Assembly (NCBI GenBank): GCA_944474755.1
Contig: OX104113.1
Coordinates: 18,539,563 to 18,603,562 of the forward strand
DNA from: Limnoperna fortunei
Lineage: Eukaryota; Mollusca; Bivalvia; Mytilida; Modiolidae
Reading direction: 5' to 3'
Length of the DNA: 64,000 nt
Shown here: positions 59,701-64,000 of the stretch, in pieces
Numbering within the stretch: position 1 is the stretch's first letter
Layout: the number at the start of each line of letters is the position of its first letter
Program-made: the position numbers and the translations under genes
Notes under the pieces: model-generated
Database searches by the model: none
What the model was told of the DNA's origin: nothing
The model's input: only the letters and a program-made list of their open reading frames with translations

Positions 59701-62700
59701 ATGGCATCAATTTTTTTTTTTTTTTTTTTTTTTTTGGGGTTGGGGGGGGGGGGGGGGCAATCTTCGACAGAAAAAAGTGTTCAGAAGAATTAAGTCATTC
59801 ATTTTTAAAATACATATGAGAACTGTTGTCTAAGAGTAGTTTAAGTGGTGTACAGATGAAATAGGTTTTTTCTGTAACCTATGTGTTAAATGTACATTCA
59901 GAAGTTTGAAACAGATACATTGACCCCCAAGGAAGACTGACCACAATTGTGTTCTTTCTTCTTAGAATAAGAAGTCATACTTCTTTTACACAACCATAAC
60001 TGTTTTATCAGCATCTCAATTATCTACACCACATATTGGTTATTGGTTTGATAATTATCCAGCTTCTAGTAATGAACCTCCCCCCCCCTTTTTGTTTTAG
60101 CATAAGGAGAAGATAACTCTTGTTAAAAGATACTAGATAGGATACTATAGACACAGATGTTTAAAACCTTCTTAAGTTAGTCAGATCTGATTTATTTCAC
60201 TAATCCTCTTGATGACATAGTTGTTATGGATTTCAAGTTTAATTTATTTACACGAACATTTTTATAGTCAAATTTTGATATGTTTAATGAGGTGTACATA
60301 TTGTATAATCCACCCTCATCTTACTAGATATGGCAAGAAATTAGTGCACATTTTATATAGTAAAGATTTGTAACTAGTTGCAAAGTTACAATTTTATAAT
60401 ATAGATGTACAATACTGTATACAAAGGTTACAAATGACAAGAAGTGACTTTAAAGTGAAGTATTAATTATTTAATATATGTTTATGATAAAATGGTTAAA
60501 ATTTAGGTTACACCATTATAAATTGGTTACAATAAAGAAAAACAATTTCAATGTCTTATAAAATATTTGGGACTGTATTTTAATTTTGTTAGATATAGGT
60601 TACACTATTATAAAAAGGGTTACATTTATGAAAAGTAGTTACAGGGTCTCAATAACTATTTAGCTTTTTTGTGACTAGTTTATAATGGTGTAACCTAATG
60701 GTAACCATTTTAGAAAATTTCCCCCTGAAAATATATATCAAGTTTTTTTTTAAATTGTAACCAGTTTGTAACCATTTGCAAAAATGTCACCCTTAAAATA
60801 AGAAGTTTTAAAACATGTAACCAGTTTATAACAAGTTACAAATACATCTGGTCCAATTGAAGGACTTTTTAGGACACATATGGATCTTACATTAAAAAAA
60901 GGTGACCACTTTCATTGTTAATTTCTTATTTATATTATTGTAGTATTTTGTAAACAATTTTGTGCATTAAAATTAGAATCTGATTTGACAAAAAAAAACA
61001 ACAATTAGGTGATCGCTGGAAATTTAATTGTCATTGGTCAGTATATATTTTTTATCAAAAAGGAAATTTTTTTATTATCTGTTTATTGAAAAACTTTGCT
61101 TGTTTTCATTTAAAACGTATTGAAATAGCAAAAATATTTTTGTAAAATACTCCATTCCATTAAAAAACTATATTCATGACATCTTTTCAAAGTAAAACTA
61201 AATTTGATACAGATATGTTGGGTGACATCACAGATTTAATTGATAAATGTGAATTTATTTAAACATTTTTTTGAAGAAGGTTACCTTTAAAATTTTGAAA
61301 CTGTTTGTTAGATATAATATTAACACTAAATCTGACTGATTCATAATTAGCAGTCAGAATACTGTGACTTGTGTATTACTCAGTTTTGTGTATTCTGTTC
61401 ATCTTACAATTGACATACTTAAAGTTTGTCTTTTAAATTTTTTTTATTGACATTTAATTAGAATTTAAACTTGTTTATCAACCCTTAGCTGAGAATTTTA
61501 ATGAACTTTAACTTAACCATTAAATCGAAATTCTAGCCAGGATGTCATCTAAATGTTTATTTGAAAACAGAATTAATAATTGTTTTTTTTGTGTAATTTA
61601 TTTGCAATCTTCCATTTATGTTACCGATATATTTCACAGCCATTGTAATAAATTCAAATATCATGAAGTTATGACAGGTCAGATATCCCCATTATGAAAA
61701 TTTGTTATCAGATACATGAACATCAATGATTACCGTTTACTTCATCAGTAGGATATACCAGGTATAATTTTTAGAAACGTAAAGTTCTGCAATATATTAT
61801 AAATGCAAGTTTACAGTCTATTGGTAGGTTATCTGCCCATTTTATGTGATTTCCCAAAACTGAAATGGGTCAATTCGATGACTATTTGAATTTAACCTAG
61901 CAAGCTTAAAATTATAGACACCAATATTATAATTATTTTACACCTAGGTCTGCCTATTATGTAGACTTCTTCTATAGGTTTCAGGAACACTACAAACTAT
62001 AGTCTATACCCATTCATGTCTTGTATTGGGTTCTGGTTACTCTGTTTTTTGTTCTTTTTTATGTTGTGTATGTTTGTCTAAATCTTTTTGTAATCATCCC
62101 ATGACTTTTGGCTCTTATTGTTTTGGTTGTTTTTCTTCCTATTTTTCATAATACAGTTACTTTAACTTCATGAATTAACACTTTAATAAGGAGATATTGA
62201 TCATGTTTTAGGACGCAAGTGTGACTTTAATAAGAGAACTGAGACAGGAAATAGACAGGTTAAAACAGCTCCTGGCAGGAACACAAATGGTAAGGCTGGT
62301 TGGTGTAACATGTGATTTTCCAAAGTTGCTAGCTTGCTTGTGTCACCTGCGACTTAGATTAGAGGAATTCAGTACATGTACTTTAAAATATAAAAATCAA
62401 TATATATATTTTTATATTTTTTATTAATGGATCAGGAACTGGAATAAGATCTTTTTTCCCTTGTTGATCAAAAATAAAAAACATTAAAAGTTTATAGAAA
62501 AATAAATCATTGAAGCAGATTAGTGCATGGCTAATGATATATAATAATTTATGAAGCAGCATAATAATAGGTAGTAGAAAGATTAATTATTAATATTCTA
62601 GAAATGTCCGAATTTTAATCATTGACTTTCGAACAGTAGACTAGTGCTAATTTAACACTTTATCTATCTGGTTAGAATGTTTTGTGACACTGCTTTGCAT

Positions 62701-63568
62701 GTCTTGTCAGTGCTAGACATTAGAATTTTGTATTACAGGGATTTTTCCCACATGGGGATGTGATGTATGTTGTTCCAATTCAAAAGTCACAGGCGGAGGT
62801 AACCACACTGCACAAAACCCTGTCTTTGTTTGAAATTGTATTTTAAAATTATTTATATATTTCTGACTAGTACATATGTACCTGTAGTATAGATGATGTG
62901 TGTGATATGTATGTTTTCTTCTTCACTTGTGAATAGAAATTTTGTTTAAAAATACAATTATCAATACTAATTTATAATCAACTAGAAAAGTTACCAGTTG
63001 TCTCAGTGATTAGTGTAGTCAATGGGAGATAACTCAATCAGTCTGTAGTTAATTAAAGGGATATAACTCAATCAGTCTGTAGTTAATTCTGATGTATTAT
63101 AACTATTTAACATTAGCATGGTGGAGCTGTATTCTCATTACCTGACTCTGGTGATACACTTCAAAAAGAACTTCAGCTACAAGAAGATAGGGTAAATAAA
63201 GTACAATTTAGTATGATAATGAAATGATTTTTTTAGGATATACAGTATTGTAGAGACTTTAAGAATGTTTGGTTTTGATGCATTATTTTTTATTTTGTCC
63301 AGTTTTGTTGTACCTTCAGCATAAGAAGAATGTTTAAATAAAAAGATGAAATGCAGATTTTTGCCTTTGTAACTGAATCATGAGGACACCAGTTTCTGTT
63401 GTTTTTTATTATGATAATTTTACGTTAGCCCATAAAAAATGTTTTCTTAAAGAACTGTTGTGGTAAGGAATGAAATAGTCCAAATACCAGTATGTTAATG
63501 TTTTTCAGGCAAACAAATTAACACAGACTTGGATGGATAAATGGATGGAGACCCATGAAATTATAAAG
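23361..63568 (+). CDS. STARD9/KIF16-like: STARD9/KIF16-like kinesin-3 motor protein, 5' part of gene (17 exons)
   Basis: Plus-end microtubule motor. Exons: 23361-23407, 23535-23604, 26257-26373, 30725-30841, 33574-33606, 38216-38277, 39161-39279, 39754-39823, 42636-42708, 45269-45336, 55502-55608, 55882-56085, 57424-57521, 62212-62289, 62739-62798, 63117-63191 and 63509-63568. They splice in frame to 486 residues with the gene still open at the right edge. Start [12 protein letters not shown] is a typical kinesin N terminus. Landmarks: P-loop GQTSTGKT (103-110), switch I SSRSH (223-227), switch II DLAGSE (255-260), [10 protein letters not shown] in helix 4, a Ser/Gly-rich loop-12 insertion (about 297-335), [19 protein letters not shown], and neck segment [20 protein letters not shown] (coiled coil). 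The FYDYCY-like region (FTFDYCY), VDN motif and Ser-rich loop 12 fit STARD9 (KIF16A) better than KIF16B. The expected FHA and cargo-binding parts lie beyond the window. Confidence 0.93.
23535..23604 (+). CDS. Kinesin exon 2
   Basis: Acceptor TTTATAG, donor GTAAGA. Encodes residues 16-39 ([15 protein letters not shown] through VTNLK). The exon completes the split Arg codon and ends in phase 0. Confidence 0.88.
23669..23710. repeat. (AAT)n microsatellite
   Basis: About fourteen copies of a perfect trinucleotide in kinesin intron 2, 65 bp after exon 2. Confidence 0.95.
23908..23990. repeat. Single arm of the long-palindrome family
   Basis: Matches one arm plus loop of the 5377-5536 palindrome (ATCTTACATTGGTATGAGTG to TTTTAAGTCC, then GAGCCTTGGCG) but the second arm is absent. 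Confidence 0.85.
25454..25880. repeat. 57-bp minisatellite, about 8 units
   Basis: Units start at 25454, 25508, 25565, 25622, 25679, 25736, 25793 and 25850, all spaced 57 bp except the first (54). The unit begins GCCCAACAAGGACCAAAATG. Because 57 and 54 are multiples of three, frames stay open across the array on both strands; this explains the long ORFs here and is not evidence of coding. Lies in kinesin intron 2. Confidence 0.95.
26257..26373 (+). CDS. Kinesin exon 3
   Basis: Acceptor ATTACAG, donor GTATGT, 39 codons. Encodes [20 protein letters not shown] and the following DYCY segment, residues 40-78. The VDN...GDSRE...FDYCY pattern is the best pointer to STARD9 rather than KIF16B. Confidence 0.92.
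26374..30724. other. Kinesin intron 3, nothing recognised
   Basis: 4.35 kb of AT-rich intron. No additional motor exon is needed, since residues 78 and 79 join in the conserved order. I see no named repeat. Confidence 0.6.
30725..30841 (+). CDS. Kinesin exon 4 with the P-loop
   Basis: Acceptor TTGTAG, donor GTTGGT (weak). Encodes residues 79-117, including [20 protein letters not shown]. The nucleotide-binding P-loop is GQTSTGKT at 103-110, matching Walker A GxxxxGKT; the variable Ser-Thr pair is within the range known for kinesins. Confidence 0.96.
31702..32161. mobile_element. Diverged GTCTCGCC-type hairpin element
   Basis: The 5' hairpin stem is GTCTTGC/GCAAGAC instead of GTCTCGC/GCGAGAC, a paired change that keeps the stem. 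Then ATATACAGTATGGGAATCCGG, CCCTACATGTAGGTCCATCA, two diverged ~146-bp units and the closing GATGCGGAATGCAG. Confidence 0.8.
32340..33170. mobile_element. GTCTCGCC hairpin element, about four 146-bp units
   Basis: Hairpin 32340-32374 (right arm with a C-to-T mismatch, GGCTAGAC), CGG-rich tract, units with CCTGACCTTGACC near 32520, 32668, 32814 and 32961. Closes with AATGCAGGCGAGACATTTTT and GTGTCCACATTTGTT. More diverged than the two copies near 50 kb. Confidence 0.88.
33574..33606 (+). CDS. Kinesin exon 5, 33-bp micro-exon
   Basis: Eleven codons ([11 protein letters not shown]) between a long T-rich tract plus GCAG and donor GTAAGT. The residues match the conserved G-L-I-P-R motor segment, and both neighbours are in phase 0, so the tiny exon is required for a complete motor fold. 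Confidence 0.93.
33706..33737. repeat. Perfect 12-bp stem hairpin
   Basis: TGTCAAGATGTT, 8-bp loop, AACATCTTGACA, about 100 bp after the micro-exon's donor. A second small inverted pair (ATCTCAC...GTGAGAT) lies at about 33665-33686; together they may be part of a small element ending near 33870. Confidence 0.6.
34248..35762. mobile_element. Hairpin-ended element, AGCTCACCTGG family, ~165-bp core units
   Basis: Opens with AGCTCACCTGGACC...GGTCCATGTGAGCT (34248-34278), followed by GTCGTCCGTCATCTGTCGTC. Core units with GTAACTT.AAAACTAT recur at 34825, 34989, 35154 and 35319 (about 165 bp). Closes with CCAGGTGAGCGATTACA, repeating the stem, and a terminal hairpin AGGCTCC/GGAGCCT (35741-35756). 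Confidence 0.85.
35763..38215. other. 3' part of kinesin intron 5, nothing recognised
   Basis: AT-rich sequence. The only oddity is a homopolymer pair at 37829-37849, twelve C followed by nine A, a likely length-variable site. Confidence 0.55.
38216..38277 (+). CDS. Kinesin exon 6
   Basis: Acceptor ATTTCAG, donor GTATTG. Encodes [20 protein letters not shown], residues 129-148, and splits a Ser codon. This is the helix and strand that precede the conserved YLEIYNE. Confidence 0.9.
39161..39279 (+). CDS. Kinesin exon 7 ([13 protein letters not shown])
   Basis: Acceptor GTTTCAG, donor GTAAGC. Encodes residues 149-188 with the hallmark [13 protein letters not shown] and [12 protein letters not shown]. 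The KVREHPKEG segment is shared by kinesin-3 motors of the KIF16/STARD9 type. Confidence 0.95.
39423..39665. mobile_element. Possible hairpin-ended element remnant
   Basis: GGATTTT/AAAATCC hairpin (39434-39455), then CGTAACAGTTTTCTCCACAA and GAAATTTGGTATGCAGTATC, motifs shared with other elements of the group. Lies in the 474-bp intron between kinesin exons 7 and 8. Ends uncertain. Confidence 0.4.
39754..39823 (+). CDS. Kinesin exon 8
   Basis: Acceptor TTTACAG, donor GTGAGA. Encodes [20 protein letters not shown] and NESR, residues 189-212, the helix leading into switch I. Confidence 0.93.
41273..41370. repeat. 50-bp tandem duplication
   Basis: Two nearly identical units (TATTATGGTTATTAGGTCAT, CAGTCTTTTAGGAGATG) at 50-bp spacing in kinesin intron 8, one substitution apart. 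Confidence 0.85.
42045..42157 (+). repeat. tRNA-headed SINE, 3' part
   Basis: Degraded tail half (CTTCCAACCTTAATAAAAACT, GGCATTAAACACCATTCAAA) directly upstream of an intact copy of the same family. Confidence 0.6.
42231..42503 (+). repeat. tRNA-headed SINE, full-length copy
   Basis: Best copy in the window. Starts with a class-II tRNA-like head: GGCTTCTGTGGCCGAGTGAT TAAGG contains an A-box-like element; a degraded B-box region follows (TTGAGTCTCATGG). Body includes ACTCGACTC, TTTACAAGGATTACCAGTTTT, CTTCTTCCCCCAATAAAAACT and TGCTGAAAGTGGCATTAAAC; tail is CAAACAAACAAACAAA. No protein coding. The tail suggests mobilisation by a LINE with a similar 3' end. Confidence 0.88.
42636..42708 (+). CDS. 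Kinesin exon 9 with switch I
   Basis: Acceptor CTTCAG, donor GTATAT. Encodes [20 protein letters not shown] through NFIQ, residues 213-236. SSRSH (223-227) is switch I; the usual Asn at the start of NxxSSRSH is His here, as I recall it also is in STARD9. Confidence 0.95.
42709..45268. other. Kinesin intron 9, nothing recognised
   Basis: AT-rich intron. A weak similarity between CTGCACCTCTACAACT near 43140 and GCACCTCTACAACTC near 43210 is the only repetition noted. Confidence 0.55.
45269..45336 (+). CDS. Kinesin exon 10 with switch II
   Basis: Acceptor TTTCTAG, donor GTATGC. Encodes [20 protein letters not shown] and AG, residues 237-258. The Ser of DLAGSE is split across the following 10.2-kb intron, the longest in the gene. 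Confidence 0.95.
45939..46226. mobile_element. Hairpin-ended element, CTTCGAAGAAGAGG family
   Basis: 288 bp. Opens with TATATCCCCGCTTCGAAGAA and GGGGTATA, followed by TTGTCCGTTCGATCGTCTGTCC. Closes with GGGGGTATAACTAGTGAGCT and TTCCACACTTGTT. In the 10-kb kinesin intron 10. Confidence 0.75.
47656..47920 (-). repeat. tRNA-headed SINE, full-length copy on minus strand
   Basis: On + strand reads TTTGTTTGTTTGATGGTGTT (reversed tail) through CTTGTCAATTAAGATTGGAG to GACTCGGCCACCGAGGCCCC (reversed head, GGCCTCGGTGGCCGAGTC). The head is closer to a tRNA than in most copies here. Confidence 0.88.
49582..50972. mobile_element. GTCTCGCC hairpin element with eight 146-bp units
   Basis: Hairpin GTCTCGCC.GCGAC-GAAA-GTCGC.GGCGAGAC at 49582-49616, short CGG run, then the anchor CCTGACCTTGACC at 49751, 49897, 50043, 50189, 50335, 50481, 50627 and 50773, an exact 146-bp period. 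Closes with GATGCGGAATGCAGGCGAGA C, repeating the hairpin stem, and TGTGTCCACACTTGTT. No ORF that is not a by-product of repetition. On the minus strand the hairpin is at the 3' end, as in Helentron-type non-autonomous elements; classification is inference. Confidence 0.93.
51375..51760. repeat. Irregular tandem repeat, three units
   Basis: ATGTCTAAATCATGCAAAAAGT occurs at 51381, 51525 and 51685 (spacing 144 and 160), each followed by related sequence with a TTGTTAAAAAAAT segment and GTGACATA..ATACTTGTA. Lies between the two 146-bp arrays and is unrelated to them in sequence. Confidence 0.75.
52035..52178. mobile_element. 5' end of a hairpin-ended element, cut by the next element
   Basis: AGCCCCACTCCCCTTAGGGG ATAGGGG hairpin (52035-52061), TATACTG, then a GT microsatellite (52075-52098) and CGTAACATTTTTCTCACCAA. 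The sequence is interrupted at 52174-52178 by the TTTTT of the following GTCTCGCC element. Confidence 0.65.
52075..52098. repeat. (GT)n microsatellite
   Basis: Twelve uninterrupted GT units inside a hairpin-ended element. Confidence 0.95.
52179..53734. mobile_element. GTCTCGCC hairpin element with nine 146-bp units
   Basis: Same structure and nearly the same sequence as 49582-50972, 1.2 kb away. Hairpin 52179-52213; CGG run longer than in the sister copy; units anchored at 52360, 52506, 52652, 52798 and onward to 53526 (nine units, one 2 bp short). Closes with GCGGAATACAGGCGAGACG and TGTCCACACTTGT. Confidence 0.93.
53845..54142. mobile_element. Hairpin-ended element, TATACCCTC family
   Basis: TATACCCTCAGCAAAC...GGGGGGATGTA hairpin region, then CTGTCCGTCTGTTTG and CAGTCCGTCCGTCTGTCC, and CGCTTCTCCTAAACTG with GATGAAACTTTACAT; a second partial unit begins near 54094. 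Same family as 4575-4783. The right end is unclear. Confidence 0.65.
54143..55190. other. Intron sequence, nothing recognised
   Basis: Part of kinesin intron 10. Contains a short TTGA run near 55039-55058 only. Confidence 0.55.
55195..55367 (+). repeat. tRNA-headed SINE, 5'-truncated
   Basis: ATGGCAAGGATTGCCAGTTTT, ACCGGCTTCCTACCCCCTGA, ATAGCTGAAAAATTTC and tail CACCATTCACACAAACAAAA. Ends 135 bp before kinesin exon 11. Confidence 0.75.
55502..55608 (+). CDS. Kinesin exon 11 (helix 4)
   Basis: Acceptor TTTGCAG, donor GTAAAA. Encodes [20 protein letters not shown] and [15 protein letters not shown], residues 259-294. Contains the loop 11/helix 4 microtubule-binding region. Confidence 0.95.
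55882..56085 (+). CDS. Kinesin exon 12 (loop-12 insertion and helix 5)
   Basis: Acceptor ATTCTAG, donor GTATGT. First about 40 codons are a Ser/Gly-rich insertion ([19 protein letters not shown], then SPKRLRLP) at the K-loop position of kinesin-3. Then the invariant [20 protein letters not shown] and SKTIMIA, residues 295-362. Confidence 0.95.
56138..56315 (-). repeat. tRNA-headed SINE, truncated, minus strand
   Basis: Reversed family segments: TTTTCAGCTAGATCACAGCA, AATCCTTGTCAATTAAGGTT and CAGTAAGAATTGAACTCGCA. Starts about 50 bp after kinesin exon 12. Confidence 0.7.
57279..57400. repeat. 32-bp tandem repeat, four units
   Basis: CATGTCAATGGTTCTGTTAG and following bases recur at 57279, 57311, 57343 and 57375, exactly 32 bp apart, ending about 25 bp before kinesin exon 13, so it lies where branch point and polypyrimidine tract are expected. 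Confidence 0.93.
57424..57521 (+). CDS. Kinesin exon 13 (end of motor core)
   Basis: Acceptor TTTTCAG; donor GTTTGA is weak. Encodes [20 protein letters not shown] and [12 protein letters not shown], residues 363-395: the last strand and helix 6 of the motor, then the neck linker. Confidence 0.95.
57693..57950. mobile_element. Hairpin-ended element remnant, AGTTCCC family
   Basis: AGTTCCCTACC...AAAGGGGACT at the left end, CACTCCGTCCATCAGTCTGT tract, a GAATTTGGTATGATGG motif and the closing ACTATCCACACTTGTT. Single-unit core. Confidence 0.6.
57951..60365. other. Part of kinesin intron 13, mostly unrecognised
   Basis: AT-rich. Contains a SINE tail on the minus strand at about 59664-59715 (AACTCCACTTTCAGCAATAT, TCAGCTATATCATGGCATC), which runs into the homopolymer block listed separately. 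No exon expected here. Confidence 0.55.
59711..59757. repeat. Poly-T/poly-G homopolymer block
   Basis: About 25 T followed by about 20 G with a short TT interruption. Probably length-variable and a likely place for sequencing or assembly error. Confidence 0.9.
60366..60845. repeat. Cluster of GTTAC-type inverted repeats
   Basis: GGTTACACCATTATAAATTGG (60506) pairs with TTTATAATGGTGTAACC (60679-60695), and TTTGTAACTAGTTGCAAAGT (60367) with TTTATAACAAGTTACAAA (60825). Further GTAACCAGTTT/GGTTACA copies lie between. Looks like an old inverted-repeat element of about 480 bp. Confidence 0.55.
62212..62289 (+). CDS. Kinesin exon 14 (neck coiled coil)
   Basis: Acceptor TTTTAG, donor GTAAGG. Encodes [20 protein letters not shown] and LAGTQM, residues 396-421, the amphipathic neck helix that follows the motor in kinesin-3 proteins. 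Confidence 0.94.
62739..62798 (+). CDS. Kinesin exon 15
   Basis: Twenty codons between TATTACAG and GTAACC, encoding [20 protein letters not shown], residues 422-441. Phase 0 on both sides. The sequence is not strongly conserved; it is accepted because it sits between recognised exons with good splice sites, and could be alternatively spliced. Confidence 0.7.
63029..63089. repeat. 34-bp tandem duplication
   Basis: ATAACTCAATCAGTCTGTAG TTAATT occurs at 63029 and 63063, ending 28 bp before the acceptor of kinesin exon 16. Confidence 0.9.
63117..63191 (+). CDS. Kinesin exon 16
   Basis: Twenty-five codons between ACATTAG and GTAAAT, encoding [20 protein letters not shown] and LQEDR, residues 442-466. 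The [11 protein letters not shown] end matches the position of the short helix before the conserved Trp-rich stretch in STARD9/KIF16. Confidence 0.8.
63509..63568 (+). CDS. Kinesin exon 17
   Basis: Acceptor TTTTTCAG, donor GTATTA. Encodes [20 protein letters not shown], residues 467-486. The LTxxWxxKW pattern is the conserved helix between neck and FHA domain in this kinesin subgroup. The gene continues past the window. Confidence 0.92.
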
Positions 63569-63627
63569 GTATTAGCAGAATTTTATTTACAGTTACTCAT
63601 CATTCTAATTAACATATTTATTTTATT

Positions 63628-63881
63628 TGTTTGTTTGAAGGGCTTTTTACTCCATTTTCAGCATTTTTTCAGCTATATCATGACATCCAGTTATATAAGA
63701 AGAGGAAACCAGAGTACAAGGGGAAAAGCCCCAACCTGAGATAGGAAAACTAGCAGTCTTTGTCAATTAAGAGTACATTGTGCCTGCAGTGAGACTTGAA
63801 CCTGTAACCTCAGTGTTAGACCACACGATCAATAGTGGATGATGACTAACTATCATAACCTCTAAGCCGCAGAGGTCTCTG
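63628..63881 (-). repeat. tRNA-headed SINE, near full length, minus strand
   Basis: Reversed tail TTTGTTTGTTTGAAGG, then TTTCAGCTATATCATGACAT, CCCAACCTGAGATAGGAAAA, GACTTGAACCTGTAACCTCA and reversed head CTCTAAGCCGCAGAGG. Begins 60 bp after kinesin exon 17. Confidence 0.85.
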
Positions 63882-63948
63882 TTCATTAACAGATTAAACA
63901 ATTACACAAAAGGATGTGATTAAAATAATGAGTCACAAGGTACAGATT

Positions 63949-64000
63949 AATAGGTTCTTTCATACGTTTTGGGGAAAGAGAGGTTGATCTTTCACGAGAG
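63949..64000. mobile_element. Left end of a palindromic MITE, cut by the window edge
   Basis: AATAGGTTCTTTCATACGTT TTGGGGAAAG followed by GGTTGATCTTTCAC matches the reverse complement of the right half of the element at 19627-19794. The remainder lies outside the window. Confidence 0.75.

Overview
The window is animal nuclear DNA, AT-rich, with long introns and dense interspersed repeats. Several repeat families look like those of bivalve molluscs, mussels in particular: elements opening with a GTCTCGCC...GGCGAGAC hairpin, elements carrying CTTCGAAGAAGAGG, and a tRNA-headed SINE ending in CAAACAAACAAA. A marine bivalve, probably a mussel, is my best guess. It rests on recognising repeats, not on a search.

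Two protein-coding genes lie head to tail on the + strand. Positions 1-12215 hold the 3' part of a synaptotagmin-14/16-like gene: six exons, 383 visible residues, two C2 domains and the stop codon. Positions 23361-63568 hold the 5' part of a kinesin-3 motor gene closest to STARD9/KIF16: seventeen exons, 486 visible residues, complete motor domain, and continuing beyond the window. All exon joins keep the reading frame and use GT-AG borders. The two genes belong to different membrane-traffic or cytoskeletal families, and nothing suggests they are co-regulated.

The remainder, about 96% of the window, is intron and an 11-kb intergenic gap (12216-23360). It is filled with mobile-element remains: about a dozen hairpin-ended, tandem-core elements (possibly non-autonomous Helentrons), eleven SINE pieces, two LINE 3' ends, a MULE-like MITE with a perfect 9-bp target duplication, a mariner-like TIR element, several other inverted-repeat elements, and several minisatellites.

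The strongest non-gene signal is the hairpin-ended group. It has a shared plan: a terminal hairpin, a GTCCGTC-rich tract, core units of about 146-170 bp, a subterminal repeat of the hairpin stem, and often an end like CACACTTGTT. It includes two near-identical arrays with an exact 146-bp period, at 49582-50972 and 52179-53734. I found no bacterial-type system, CRISPR array, rRNA or intact tRNA gene.
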